Below are positions 10,296-19,350 of a stretch of DNA of 64,000 nucleotides, piece by piece. How positions within the stretch are numbered: position 1 is the first letter of the stretch; the number at the start of each line of letters is the position of its first letter. The position numbers and the translations under genes were made by a program. The DNA is from JBEKIK01 sp963838495 (GTDB lineage Bacteria; Planctomycetota; Planctomycetia; Pirellulales; Thermoguttaceae): assembly GCA_963838495.1 (NCBI GenBank), contig CAWIRC010000001.1:620001-684000 (forward strand), in the 5' to 3' direction. Below the pieces are notes generated by a model, which was given only the letters and a program-made list of their open reading frames with translations, made no database searches and was not told where the DNA came from.

Positions 10296-11324
10296 TGGGA
10301 CGCCGATGCAATACGGTTCGACTCCAGAATCAGCTTGTCCAGCTTCTTTCGGGCAGAGCCGCTGTCAATCAATTCGGTTGCGAGCTTGACGCCCGCTCGG
10401 AGGTCGCCGGCCTTCCCGCCGACCAGCAACGCACCGGCCGCGTTCGCGAGCACCATGTCGCGCCGAGCGCCCCGCTCCTTTCCAGCCAGGATAGCGATGA
10501 GAATGTCCGCGTTATCCTGGGGGCTTCCGCCGGACAGTTCCTCGTAGGTGTACCTCGGCAAACCGAAGTCTCCAGGCACGATTTCATACTTCTTTGCCCA
10601 CCCATCCTTGACTTCTGCAACCGAAGTTTTTCCGATCACCGAGATCTCGTCCAACCCGTCCAGCCCGTGAACCACGAGGGCGTGATTGAACTGGAGTTCC
10701 ACCAGGATGTCGGCAACCATGGCCACCAGTTCAGGCTTGTAGACTCCCAAAATATGCCGCTTGGCGTCGGCCGGGTTGATGAGTGGGCCGATGATGGTGT
10801 AGAAGATAGTCTTGATCCCCAGGGCCATTTCGGGCGGGAGCACCTTGTGCATCACCGGGTGGAAATTCGGGGCGTAGAGGAAGCCGATGCCCGCCATCTC
10901 GATCAGCTTTTCCACCTGCTTGGGTCTGAGGTCGATTGCCACCCCCAGTTTCTCCAGCACGTCGGCGCTGCCGGAGGCCGACGCCAGTGACCTGCTGCCG
11001 TGCTTGGCCACCGGGATGCCCGACGCTGCGGCGACGATAGCAACGGCAGTCGAACAATTGAACGTCGTTCGTCCGCCGCCGGTTCCGCAAGTATCGATCA
11101 GTTCGCCTTCCACTTTGGGGGAGATTTGCTCACAGTTCGCGCATCGCCCTGGCGATCGAGGCGACCTCTCGAATTGTCGGCCCCTTCATCAGCAGGGCAA
11201 CCAGGAAACCTGCAATCTGGACATCTGTGATTTCTCCCTTCCGAATGGCACTGATGATTTGGAAAATTTCCTCTTCAGGGAGTTGTTCGCCAACCGTCAG
11301 TCTTCGCAATGCCGTTTTGATCAT
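10292..11324 (-). CDS. trpD: Anthranilate phosphoribosyltransferase, one frameshift
   Basis: Transfers the phosphoribosyl group from PRPP to anthranilate. The helical N-terminal domain (start ATG 11324, MIKTALRRLTVGEQLPEEE) runs in one frame to ARAMREL at 11130. The catalytic domain continues in the next frame with CEQISPKVEGEL, the PRPP loop DTCGTGGGRTTFN, KHGSRSLASASGSADVLEKLG and the C-terminal barrel-like part. The junction near 11127 needs one base removed (gaa c tgt gag). Restored length is about 343 residues, normal for the family. If the indel is real, tryptophan synthesis would be blocked; a sequencing error is more likely because trpC and trpF are intact and coupled downstream. Confidence 0.9.
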
Positions 11325-11343
11325 GGTGTGAGACCCCGTTGGA

Positions 11344-11592
11344 TTATAGTGAGAACTTGTAGTTGCGAAACGCCATGAGCGTCGTAGTGTGGCTCACGGT
11401 GTCGATGATTTGAAGTTTCTCCGTAACGATTTCCGCGAGGCGTTCATATTCCTCGCACTGGATAATGGCCACCAGGTCGTAGTCGCCGGCGACCGAATAG
11501 ACATCGACCACTTCGTCCATTGTGGCAAGCTGCTTGGCCGTGATCGGCACCTTACCCCGCTCAACATTCATCAACACCAAGGCTCTGATCAT
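11344..11592 (-). CDS. Stand-alone RAM (AsnC/Lrp ligand-binding) domain protein
   Basis: An 82-residue protein that matches only the C-terminal ligand-binding half of Lrp/AsnC regulators: MIRALVLMNVERG, then the beta-strand pattern with VYSVAGDYDLVAIIQ and the ending FRNYKFSL. There is no helix-turn-helix, so it cannot bind DNA by itself. RAM domains bind amino acids between dimers and form rings. It is the first gene of the operon, 19 bp before trpD, with a strong ribosome site (gaggagggtaattggt before ATG). A role as an amino-acid sensor or partner in tryptophan control is inferred from position only. Confidence 0.85.
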   Translation of the reverse strand: MIRALVLMNVERGKVPITAKQLATMDEVVDVYSVAGDYDLVAIIQCEEYERLAEIVTEKLQIIDTVSHTTTLMAFRNYKFSL

Positions 11593-12152
11593 ACCAATTA
11601 CCCTCCTCTAACGTGGTAGTCTCAAGTAAATCTGGTCGGTCCGCATCTTTCCCAGATCGCCATCCCAGCGAAAACCGTGATTCTACCTTGGACGGAGAGT
11701 CACAGCAAGCACCTGTCCGCCCCGCTGCCGGGTATCCACAAATGCGGCTGGCGGGAACAAACATCGTAGCTCCTCAAGAGTTGCTTGCGGCTGACTGGCC
11801 CTGCTCCATCTGCTAACGGATGTCCTTGTATGTTCGATTTAAGCCGTGTCTCAACAAATGCCCCCTTTTTTCGATCTGGTAAACAGCGACCAAATTGGTA
11901 GAATGCAGGTAGATTTACTGTCTTTTAAATGGAACGTATCTTAGAACTTCTTAGCCTCTATGGAGGGATCGTCGAGCATCAGTGTTGTCCGAGGAACTCC
12001 GTTCTGGAGGGGGACGAGCAGGATGACGAAGAAAAGGTCGAACGCAGCACTTTTCGGTAAGGCAGGTGGTCCTGGCAGAAATTCCACGCGACTTATGAGC
12101 CGGAGTTGTTAGCCTTGCCCGACGGGATAAGCGCCATATTTACCGATGCCCA
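11593..12152. other. Gene-free stretch between trp operon and HemN-like gene
   Basis: Apart from the putative trp-operon promoter at 11680-11708, nothing coding is recognised. The probable 5' leader contains a 13-codon frame with one Trp codon (start about 11651), but no clear attenuator hairpins were seen. A frame starting at 12021 (MTKKRSNAALFGKAGGPG) is short and unrecognised. Confidence 0.4.
11680..11708 (-). promoter_or_regulatory. Putative sigma70-type promoter of the trp operon
   Basis: On the minus strand TTGCTG and TAGAAT are separated by 17 bases, about 80-90 bases before the start of the RAM-domain gene. The match is partial (4 of 6 and 5 of 6). Confidence 0.4.
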
Positions 12153-13487
12153 TTAGAGAGTTACTTCGGAAGGCCATGCCTCGTTTCGGCACGTGCCCCA
12201 TAAGTGATTAATGTAGTTCAAGGCATACTCATTTTGGAGACGATGAATCCAGTACGCCGATCCCTCGGCGACATGGTAACAACCATCCTCGTGGTTGAGT
12301 ATCCCAAGCCTTGTAAGCAACCTCAACAAGCCACCATGGATGCGCTCAATGTCCCGGCCAAAGAAACGGGAAAACTCCCCAACAGGAATGCTCATCTCGT
12401 AGATTCGCCAGTACAACCAATACGCCATTTCCAGTTGTCGATCAATGGGCATGGCAAGAGCCACGGGCAGGCGATGGGGAAGCGTGGCGGCATATTGCTC
12501 TATCGAAAAGGTGTTCACGAAAAATCGCCCGGGCAACATTGAGGCGGCACTCGGGCCAATCCCGATATAGTGATGCCTGGTGGTCAACGTGTACTTTTTC
12601 TTTCCCGACCGGCCAAACGACCAGACCGAACATCGCGTGAGACCGTGCTCATGGGCACGGCGACGTATTACAGCCAGCATGTCGCGGATTACATTACCCT
12701 TGGGACGTTGTATCCGACTGATTTTCAAGCGGCGTCCAAGCTCGGTATAGGGGAACGCGAAGATCGGATAGGTCGAGATCTGGTTAACGCCCAGTGTCAG
12801 GACGCGCTGCAAATCCAGGTCTAACTCTTCGAGGGTCTGTGTCGGCAGGGCGAACATAATATCGGCGTTGACTGTCTCAAAGCCTTCCGCCACAGCGCGG
12901 CGAACGGAGTCTTCCGCGGTGGCTGCATTGTGCGAGCGGCCGATGAGCGTGAGAAGACGATCGGAAAGGCTCTCTACTCCCACGGATACCATATTAACGC
13001 CAATCTGCTTGAGGAGCTTCAAGCACTCATCATCCATAGCGGCAGGATGCAACTCAACGCAAATGTCCCCTGGCTGACCGAAAGCTTTTGTGATGTGCGT
13101 CACGAGGCCGACAAGGCTCATAGGTTTGATCGTCGGCGTACCTCCGCCTATATATAGCGAACTGATGCTCGGGCGCCTTTTTCCTGCGCGCCCCTCGGTC
13201 AACCGAGCGGCCGATAGATCAATCTCCTGGTGTGCTGCGCGTTCATACTCATCATAAAGCGATGCACTGAATTTAATGCGGTTATAAGGGCAGTATGCAC
13301 ATGGCTGGTGGCAGAATGGCACGTGCAGATACAGTCCTAACTGTTCAAGATCCGAAGGATAGACCCCCTCGCCCGGTCGCATTCTAAAAGGCTTCCAAGC
13401 GCCGGTCAGATATCGCTTGAGCAAAGGTTTCCACAGCCGCTTTGCCGGTCGGCAGTCCCAAAGCCAGTCTTCCCAGGGAATCCTCAT
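12153..13487 (-). CDS. HemN/HemW-like radical SAM oxidoreductase
   Basis: Radical SAM enzyme of the coproporphyrinogen III oxidase-like class. Cys59, Cys63 and Cys66 in VPFCHQPCAYC form the CxxxCxxC site for the 4Fe-4S cluster, followed by YIGGGTPT (SAM-binding GGGTP), SVGVESLSDRLL and NADIMFALPTQT, all typical of the HemN/HemW fold. The C-terminal part contains a HemN_C-like region after HHYIGIGPSAAS. 444 residues is normal for this group. HemN, HemW (heme chaperone) and related methyltransferases cannot be told apart by eye; no heme genes are adjacent. The start has a strong gaggagga site 9 bp upstream. It is divergent from the next gene. Confidence 0.85.
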   Translation of the reverse strand: MRIPWEDWLWDCRPAKRLWKPLLKRYLTGAWKPFRMRPGEGVYPSDLEQLGLYLHVPFCHQPCAYCPYNRIKFSASLYDEYERAAHQEIDLSAARLTEGRAGKRRPSISSLYIGGGTPTIKPMSLVGLVTHITKAFGQPGDICVELHPAAMDDECLKLLKQIGVNMVSVGVESLSDRLLTLIGRSHNAATAEDSVRRAVAEGFETVNADIMFALPTQTLEELDLDLQRVLTLGVNQISTYPIFAFPYTELGRRLKISRIQRPKGNVIRDMLAVIRRRAHEHGLTRCSVWSFGRSGKKKYTLTTRHHYIGIGPSAASMLPGRFFVNTFSIEQYAATLPHRLPVALAMPIDRQLEMAYWLYWRIYEMSIPVGEFSRFFGRDIERIHGGLLRLLTRLGILNHEDGCYHVAEGSAYWIHRLQNEYALNYINHLWGTCRNEAWPSEVTL

Positions 13488-13753
13488 GGACCTAGTCCTC
13501 CTCTAATGAGCATCCACCCTCTTTAGTTACAGATATTGGTCTTCATCCAAGGCGAATTTCCAAGCTAGATATAACACGCGACAACAGAGTCGATTCCCCG
13601 AGTCCACCAGTCTCAGGTTTTGACGGCAAGCATCCCTTTTCGCGGGTAATGATAGCCGGCGCAAGTTGCACATTGTGTAAGCTATGCTTTTTAAGAATCT
13701 CCAAGGGCGTAGGCAAGGGGTGATCTCTATTTTATTAAGGAAACGAGAGGAAT

Positions 13754-14311
13754 ATGTCGCTTATCAAACTGCTTTTGGCGTTTGCGCCATGGCTTTCATT
13801 TCTTATTATTGCCCGGGGCAGCCTGTTTCACCTCAAGCTTGGTTTGGCGGTTGCGTTGGTTTTAAGCGTGGTTATGGGGGCCGCCAGATTGCATCGGGGC
13901 ATAATTTTGTGGGCGACTTTGCTCTTCTTTATTTACGCCAACTTGGCGGTAGCGGTGTTCAACAATATGTGGACCGCACAGCACATGGGCATAATGGCCA
14001 ACGGGATGCTGGCTGCTTCCACATGGCTAACCATTGTTCTTAGGAAACCATTTACCCTGGAATACGCGCGAGAGCACGTAGATCGGTCGCTTTGGGACAA
14101 TCCGCGGTTCATAAGAGCGAATGTCGTCATAACCTCGGTCTGGGGCCTTGTTTTTACCGCCAACACCATTTTGGCTTGGGGAAAGATGGAGCATTTTGTC
14201 TTACCCGAACTGGCTTACGAATTGATTTCCTATATTCTGCTGGTAGGAGCGGCGGTGTTCACAAGTCAGTATCGGATACATCGCGACGGCGGACAAGATG
14301 GCCGACCATGA
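13754..14311 (+). CDS. Integral membrane protein of unknown function
   Basis: A 185-residue protein with about six hydrophobic segments (for example LIKLLLAFAPWLSFLII, ILWATLLFFIYANLAVAVF and a last one around ELISYILLVGAAVF) and a polar loop RKPFTLEYAREHVDRSLWDNPRF between helices four and five. Short proteins with an '(R/K)PFTLxYARE' loop occur in several bacterial groups, but I do not know a function. The start is supported by gagagga 5 bp before ATG. The tail ends in a charged HRDGGQDGRP. It does not look like part of the carbohydrate block that follows, which is about 500 bp away. Confidence 0.75.
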   Translation: MSLIKLLLAFAPWLSFLIIARGSLFHLKLGLAVALVLSVVMGAARLHRGIILWATLLFFIYANLAVAVFNNMWTAQHMGIMANGMLAASTWLTIVLRKPFTLEYAREHVDRSLWDNPRFIRANVVITSVWGLVFTANTILAWGKMEHFVLPELAYELISYILLVGAAVFTSQYRIHRDGGQDGRP

Positions 14312-14629
14312 AGCGGAAATCTCCGCCGCCCGCGACCGCAAACCGGCCGAAGCGAAGGCAAGGGGAAAAGCGCAACGCGAACAGGTTCGCTTGCCGACAG
14401 TTGCCCGAAGCGAAGAAACATGCTACCATGAAGGGCAGCCTCGGCGGAGGATAGCGACAAATAAGTCTGCCGATCTTCCTAACAATAAATATTTTCTAAG
14501 CATCGTTGTTATCTTAGTGGCAAACTCTTTTTTTCAACCGCTAAGTAAGAACACTAAGAAAGGCAAAACGATACAATGCGTATGAAACAATTTAAGAGGT
14601 CTAACAAAACTCTATTTGTGCACGCAAAC

Positions 14630-14669
14630 GCCCTCACCCTAGCCCTCTCCCGGAGGGAGAGGGGACTTT
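14630..14669. repeat. Palindromic CCCTCACCC... repeat, copy 1
   Basis: ccctcaccctagccctctcc followed by cggagggagaggggact. The stem ccctctccc/gggagaggg can fold as a strong hairpin. It is a common intergenic repeat type in diverse bacteria (established knowledge of REP-like sequences). Confidence 0.75.
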
Positions 14670-14750
14670 TAAGATAGGCTCTAAAGGTAAAACAATGCAA
14701 TGTATATGAAACTAAGAAGTTCTAATAAAAGCTTATATCCATATATAAAC

Positions 14751-14808
14751 GCCCTCACCCCTAGCCCCTCTCCCGACCAACCTTCGGTCGGTGCCCGGAG
14801 AGGGGAGG
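14751..14808. repeat. Palindromic CCCTCACCC... repeat, copy 2 (with inner hairpin)
   Basis: Same outer arms (cccctctccc / ggagagggg) but with an extra inner palindrome gaccaaccttcggtcggt. The 3' arm ends 2 bp before ATG 14811 and acts as its Shine-Dalgarno region. Confidence 0.75.
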
Positions 14809-14810
14809 TT

Positions 14811-16718
14811 ATGTTAGAGCTCCTTAGCTCGACTTTTGCCCTTAGGCTATTTCTTTTTTCTATAATTCTTCTCTCATCCAGTCTTCAACTGAAAGCCATT
14901 GAGATTTGGGTTGCGCCCGACGGAGCGGATCTGAATCCGGGCACACAAGATAAGCCCAAGGCCACATTGTCGATGGCATTGCGCAATGTGAGAGAGCTTC
15001 GCCGTTTGAACGATCCCCCGGTAAAGGATGGGGCGCACATAATTATGAAAGGGGGAACTTATGCATTGGACGAGACGGTTCTAATTCGCCCGGAAGATTC
15101 CGGGACATCGACCGGTCCCACTTTCATTGAAGCCGCAAAGGATGAAAAACCTGTATTAAGCGGAGGAGTGGCTATTAAAGGATGGAAAAAAGCAGAAGGG
15201 ACCATTACGGGATTGCCCGAGGAGGCCCAGGGAAAAGTCTGGATAGCAGATGCTCCAAAAATTGGGGGACACAATTTGGAATTTCGGCAGCTTTGGGTAA
15301 ACGGTCGAAAGGCCGTCCGCGCCGGCACATTAAATGACGGTAAATTGAGCCGGATTCTCACCGTAGACAAGGAAAAAGAAGAAATATGGATACCGGCGCC
15401 GTCCCAGAGTATAAAAGATCCCGCCCAAATAGAGTTTGTGATTCACCAACGGTGGGCGATTGCCATTTTGCGGGTAAAAGCGTTGGAGGTAGATGGCGAT
15501 AAAGCCCGGCTCACGTTTTATGAGCCCGAAAGTCGGATCGAGTTTGAACATCCCTGGCCGGCTCCTTTTATAGACAAAAATAAAAACAAGAATGGGAACT
15601 CGGCTTTTTTCCTGGCAAATGCAATTGAATTTCTCAACCGGCCCGGCGAATGGTTCCTAGATGCGAATTCGGGCAAAGTCTATTATTGGCCCCGGGAAGG
15701 CGAGGATTTGACAAAGGCCGCAGTGATTGCGCCGGCGCTCGAAACGCTTGTTCAGGTCGAGGGTTCTTCAGACAATCCTGTTTCATTCGTTAATTTCAAA
15801 GGAATCGGTTTTGAGCATACGTCGTGGATGCGTCCTTCAAGGGCCGGGCACGTGCCTTTGCAGGCGGGAATGTATATTTTGGATGCCTACAAACTCCGTC
15901 CGCCCGGCACGCCGAACAAGGCGAGTCTTGAAAACCAGGCGTGGACGGGCCGTCAACCCGCCGGTGTGACAATGAGCGGGGCCAATCATGTGAATTTTGA
16001 AAGGTGCACTTTCCAGCACATGGCCGCTGCCGGAATTGATATTATCGGCGGCACCCACAACGATACGGTTAAAGGCTGCATTTTTCGGGATATTGGCGGA
16101 ACCGGCATCCAAATGGGATATTTCGGAGGAGCTGATTTCGAAGCCCATTTGCCATACAAACCGTCGGATGAAAGAGAGGTCTGCCAATATGAAAGAATCG
16201 CCAATAATCTTGTCACCAATTGCACAAACGAGGATTGGGGGTGCGTGGGTATTTGCGTGGGTTACGCCCATGATATAACCATCGAACACAACGAAGTGTG
16301 CAACATTAATTATACAGGGATAAGCATGGGTTGGGGCTGGACAAATACCGCCAACTGTATGCGCAACAACAAAATTGTCGCCAACCACATTCATCACTTT
16401 GCTGGACAGATGTACGACGTCGGGGGGATTTACACGCTTTCGGCGCAGCCCAATTCGGAAATCAGCAGAAACAGCCTGCATGATATTGAGAAAGCCCCTT
16501 ATGCACACGATCCCAAACTTTACCAGTACATTTATCTTGACGAGGGTTCGTCTTTCATCCGGGTGATTGATAATTGGTGCGAAAAGGACAAGTTCTTCTC
16601 GAATCATCCCGGACCCGACAATGAATGGAAAAACAATGGACCCCAGGTATCGGAAGATATAAAAAACGCGGCTGGATTGGAACCTGAATATAAGGATTTG
16701 CTGAAGTTGGAATATTAA
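14811..16718 (+). CDS. Secreted right-handed beta-helix protein (GH141-like)
   Basis: Predicted exported carbohydrate-active protein. A signal peptide is visible (hydrophobic run ALRLFLFSIILLSSSLQLKA), followed by IEIWVAPDGADLNPGTQDKP, GGTYALDETVLIRPEDSGT, KPVLSGGVAIKGW and the middle FRQLWVNGRKAVRA. A C-terminal parallel beta-helix holds DITIEHNEVCNINYTGISMGWGW and VGGIYTLSAQPN. This layout matches family GH141, which includes a fucosidase acting on rhamnogalacturonan II, but GH120-like or lyase roles are possible. An in-frame ATG at 14700 would place repeat sequence inside the protein, so ATG 14811 is chosen: it gives a clean signal peptide and has GGAGAG 8 bp upstream. Length 635 residues. 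It is the first gene of the carbohydrate block. Confidence 0.8.
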   Translation: MLELLSSTFALRLFLFSIILLSSSLQLKAIEIWVAPDGADLNPGTQDKPKATLSMALRNVRELRRLNDPPVKDGAHIIMKGGTYALDETVLIRPEDSGTSTGPTFIEAAKDEKPVLSGGVAIKGWKKAEGTITGLPEEAQGKVWIADAPKIGGHNLEFRQLWVNGRKAVRAGTLNDGKLSRILTVDKEKEEIWIPAPSQSIKDPAQIEFVIHQRWAIAILRVKALEVDGDKARLTFYEPESRIEFEHPWPAPFIDKNKNKNGNSAFFLANAIEFLNRPGEWFLDANSGKVYYWPREGEDLTKAAVIAPALETLVQVEGSSDNPVSFVNFKGIGFEHTSWMRPSRAGHVPLQAGMYILDAYKLRPPGTPNKASLENQAWTGRQPAGVTMSGANHVNFERCTFQHMAAAGIDIIGGTHNDTVKGCIFRDIGGTGIQMGYFGGADFEAHLPYKPSDEREVCQYERIANNLVTNCTNEDWGCVGICVGYAHDITIEHNEVCNINYTGISMGWGWTNTANCMRNNKIVANHIHHFAGQMYDVGGIYTLSAQPNSEISRNSLHDIEKAPYAHDPKLYQYIYLDEGSSFIRVIDNWCEKDKFFSNHPGPDNEWKNNGPQVSEDIKNAAGLEPEYKDLLKLEY

Positions 16719-16752
16719 GGACTCCAACAGAACCTAGTATTAACGAAAAAAT

Positions 16753-16795
16753 GCCCTCACCCCCTGCCCCTCTCCCAAAGGGAGAGGGGACTTTT
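16753..16795. repeat. Palindromic CCCTCACCC... repeat, copy 3
   Basis: ccctcaccccctgcccctct with the return arm ggagaggggacttttaagat, 35 bp after the stop of the beta-helix gene. The return arm followed by actttt could also serve as a terminator. The trailing gacttttaagat matches that after copy 1. Confidence 0.75.
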
Positions 16796-16863
16796 AAGAT
16801 GAGCCTGTAATTTTTCGCCGATGGCCTTTTTACAAATCTGACAATGCTGATAAACTCGCGAAA

Positions 16864-17799
16864 ATGACAAATACAAATTTGCCCAAACCACTTAGAGGAA
16901 TTATCCCGCCGCTTATCAGTCCGCTGATCGACAGCGACACACTCGACCGGGAAGGGCTGGAAAGGCTGATTGAACACGTGATTGCCGGGGGCGTGCACGG
17001 CATTTTTATATTGGGAACAACGGGGGAAGCGCAGAGTTTAAGCTATCGTTTGCGCGGTGAATTGATAAGGGAAACCTGCCGGCTGGTCAACGGGCGGCTT
17101 CCCGTGCTGGTCGGCATCACCGACACCTCTATTGTGGAAAGTCTCAACCTGGCCAAAAAAGCGGCCGATTGCGGGGCGGCCGCCGTGGTATCCGCGGCGC
17201 CTTACTTTTATGCCCTAGCGCAGCCTGAAATTATCGCCTTCTACACTCGTCTTACCGACGAATTGCCTTTGCCGCTGTTCTTGTACAATATTCCGGCTTG
17301 CACCAAGGTGAGTTTTAGTCCCGCGACAATTCGGACGTTGGCCGAAAATCCCAAAATTGCGGGATTAAAAGACAGTTCGGCCAACGGGGCGTATTTCCAG
17401 TTGGTGTGCAATGAAATGAAAGACAACAAGGATTTTTCCCTGCTGGTGGGGCCGGAAGAAATGATGGCCGAAGCGGTGTTGATGGGCGCCCACGGCGGCG
17501 TGAACGGCGGGGCAAATATGTTTCCCTGGCTATATGTCCAATTATATGAAGCCGCAAGGGCGAGAGATTTTGAAAAAATCGGCAATCTGCAAGAGAAAGT
17601 GCTGGATATCAGCCGCTCGATTTATAATGTGGGCAAATACGCCCCGAATTATATAAGAGGAATAAAGTGCGTGTTGAGCCTGATGGGCATTTGCAGCGAC
17701 GTTCTTGCCGAGCCCTTTTTTCATTTTCTTCCCAAAGAACGGGAAATGGTGCTCATGGCCGTGGAGAAAATGAATTTAGGTGTTAAATTGAAATACTGA
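16864..17799 (+). CDS. DapA/NanA-family lyase or aldolase
   Basis: Class I Schiff-base (beta/alpha)8 enzyme of the dihydrodipicolinate synthase / N-acetylneuraminate lyase family. Visible are GTTGE (51-55), Tyr141 in LFLYNIPA and the Schiff-base Lys169 in IAGLKDSS, plus GVNGGANMFP. 311 residues is typical. Family members act on pyruvate-derived keto acids: dihydrodipicolinate, sialic acid, 2-keto-3-deoxy sugar acids or 5-dehydro-4-deoxyglucarate. Placed between a polysaccharide-active protein and a sodium:solute symporter, it more likely cleaves a sugar-acid catabolite than makes lysine. The substrate is inferred. The stop is 5 bp before the symporter start. Confidence 0.9.
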   Translation: MTNTNLPKPLRGIIPPLISPLIDSDTLDREGLERLIEHVIAGGVHGIFILGTTGEAQSLSYRLRGELIRETCRLVNGRLPVLVGITDTSIVESLNLAKKAADCGAAAVVSAAPYFYALAQPEIIAFYTRLTDELPLPLFLYNIPACTKVSFSPATIRTLAENPKIAGLKDSSANGAYFQLVCNEMKDNKDFSLLVGPEEMMAEAVLMGAHGGVNGGANMFPWLYVQLYEAARARDFEKIGNLQEKVLDISRSIYNVGKYAPNYIRGIKCVLSLMGICSDVLAEPFFHFLPKEREMVLMAVEKMNLGVKLKY

Positions 17800-17804
17800 T
17801 TATC

Positions 17805-19283
17805 ATGGGACTTTCGATAATAGATTTAATCGTATTTTTCGTATTTACAGGCGGCACCGTACTTTTTGGATGTTCATTTTTCTTTAAGAGCAAGTCGGCC
17901 GATTCTTTCACCGCCGCGGGAGGCGCGATGCCCGGCTGGCTGGTGGGAATGTCGATATTCGCCACTTTTGTGAGCAGCATCAGCTTCCTGGGACTGCCGG
18001 GCAAGGCCTATCAGAGCGACTGGAACGCCTTTGTGTTCAGCCTTTCGATACCCGTGGCGTCGATAGTTGCCGCCAGATTTTTTGTGCCGCTTTACCGGAG
18101 CGTGAACAGCGTTTCGGCCTATAAATACCTGGAGATCCGCTTTGGATACTGGGCAAGGGCATACGCGTCGATTTGCTATTTGCTCACTCAGATAATCCGG
18201 ACAGGGGCAATTCTATATCTTCTCGCCTTGCCGCTGAATGCCATGTTGGGTTGGGACATAGGCAGGATAATAATTATTACCGGCATCAGCGTGATTTTGT
18301 ATTCGATGCTGGGAGGGATCAGCGCCGTGATTTGGACCGATGCCGTTCAAGGATTCATTCTTATTGCCGGCGCGCTGGCCTGCGCCTTGATATTGACTTT
18401 TTCCATGCCCGAAGGTCCCGGACAGTTATTCAGCATGGCGATGGAGCATCACAAGTTCAGCCTGGGCGGTTTCGGCCCGAGCCTGGCCGATTCGACGTTT
18501 TGGGTGGTGTTTGTGTACGGGATTTTCATTAATTTGCAGAATTTCGGCATCGACCAGAATTATGTGCAGCGTTACTTGACGGCAAAGAACGAGAAAAACG
18601 CCAGGTTCTCCGCGCTTTTTGGCGGGATGTTGTATTTGCCGGTTTCATTCATTTTTTTCTACATCGGCACCGCGCTTTTCGCCTATTATACGGCGAGGCC
18701 CGAATTGCTTCCGCCCGGAACAATGAGCGACAATGTGTTTCCTTATTTTATCGTGCATGGTTTGCCCACCGGGATGACCGGGTTGGTGATAGCGGCCATA
18801 TTTGCGGCGGGCATGAGCACCGTCGCCACAAGCCTAAACAGCGGCGCGACGATAATTCTCACCGACTTTTTCAAGCGTTTCGACAAGGGAAGGTTGACTG
18901 ATAAACAAAGCATGATAATTTTATATTCGTTTTCTTTTTTAATGGGCCTGCTTGGAATATTGGTCGCATTGGCCATGAGAAAAGTGCAAAGCGCGCTGGA
19001 TGCATGGTGGACTTTGGCTTCAATTTTCAGCGGTGGCATGCTTGGTTTGTTCCTGCTGGGTTATATTTCGAAAAACGTGAAAAGCATTCACGCCGCCGTG
19101 GGAGTGATTGTGGGCGTAATTCTTATCGCATGGATGAGTCTAAGCCCGATTTATTTCAGGGGAGGATCGCTCATGCGATTTCGCAGCCCGTTTCACGGCT
19201 ATCTGACGATTGTCTTTGGCACCACGGTCATTTTCCTTATAGGTTTCTTGTTGCAGCTTTTTGTGAGGAAAGGGAAGCGATGA
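17805..19283 (+). CDS. Sodium:solute symporter (SSS family)
   Basis: Inner-membrane Na+-coupled uptake protein with about 13 helices in 492 residues. Family signatures include FTAAGGAMPGWLVGMSIFAT and FVSSISFLG near the start (first Na+/substrate helix), VSAYKYLEIRFG, ISAVIWTDAVQG, NFGIDQNYVQRYLTAKNEK and AAIFAAGMSTVATSLNS in TM8. These fit the sugar, sialic-acid and uronate branch of the family. It starts 5 bp after the aldolase stop and its TGA overlaps the next ATG, so the three genes form one transcription unit. It probably brings in the sugar acid cleaved by the neighbouring aldolase. Confidence 0.93.
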   Translation: MGLSIIDLIVFFVFTGGTVLFGCSFFFKSKSADSFTAAGGAMPGWLVGMSIFATFVSSISFLGLPGKAYQSDWNAFVFSLSIPVASIVAARFFVPLYRSVNSVSAYKYLEIRFGYWARAYASICYLLTQIIRTGAILYLLALPLNAMLGWDIGRIIIITGISVILYSMLGGISAVIWTDAVQGFILIAGALACALILTFSMPEGPGQLFSMAMEHHKFSLGGFGPSLADSTFWVVFVYGIFINLQNFGIDQNYVQRYLTAKNEKNARFSALFGGMLYLPVSFIFFYIGTALFAYYTARPELLPPGTMSDNVFPYFIVHGLPTGMTGLVIAAIFAAGMSTVATSLNSGATIILTDFFKRFDKGRLTDKQSMIILYSFSFLMGLLGILVALAMRKVQSALDAWWTLASIFSGGMLGLFLLGYISKNVKSIHAAVGVIVGVILIAWMSLSPIYFRGGSLMRFRSPFHGYLTIVFGTTVIFLIGFLLQLFVRKGKR

Positions 19284-19350
19284 TTGATAAAACAAAACGC
19301 TTAAGCGCAAAAACACAGGGCGCAGGAATGTTTCATTCCTCACTGTCTTT

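Larger units (their letters stand above)
14312..14810. other. Repeat-rich gap with a tandem duplication
   Basis: No gene. Two adjacent, diverged units of about 120 bp (roughly 14574-14694 and 14695-14810) both read caatg(c/t)(g/a)tatgaaac..., then end in a GC-rich palindromic element. The second unit runs up to the start codon of the beta-helix gene and supplies its purine-rich ribosome site. Confidence 0.6.

Noticed and set aside
10292..11113. TrpD as a shortened protein starting at MEGELIDTCGTGGG
   Set aside because: The missing N-terminal helical domain is encoded directly upstream in another frame (11324-11130), so it is one frameshifted gene.
11600..11660. trp attenuator with a leader peptide
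   Set aside because: A 13-codon frame has only one Trp codon, no clear ribosome site and no pair of alternative hairpins.
14700..14810. Earlier start for the beta-helix gene at ATG 14700
   Set aside because: It would add 37 residues translated from repeat sequence and put the signal peptide in the interior.
15837..16727. 296-codon minus-strand frame
   Set aside because: It is antisense to the beta-helix gene, whose domain pattern and signal peptide are clear; the antisense product has no recognisable motif.
14630..16795. Possible CRISPR array from the three CCCTCACCC repeats
   Set aside because: Only three copies with very unequal spacing (about 80 bp and 2 kb), variable length and no cas genes; they are REP-like palindromes.
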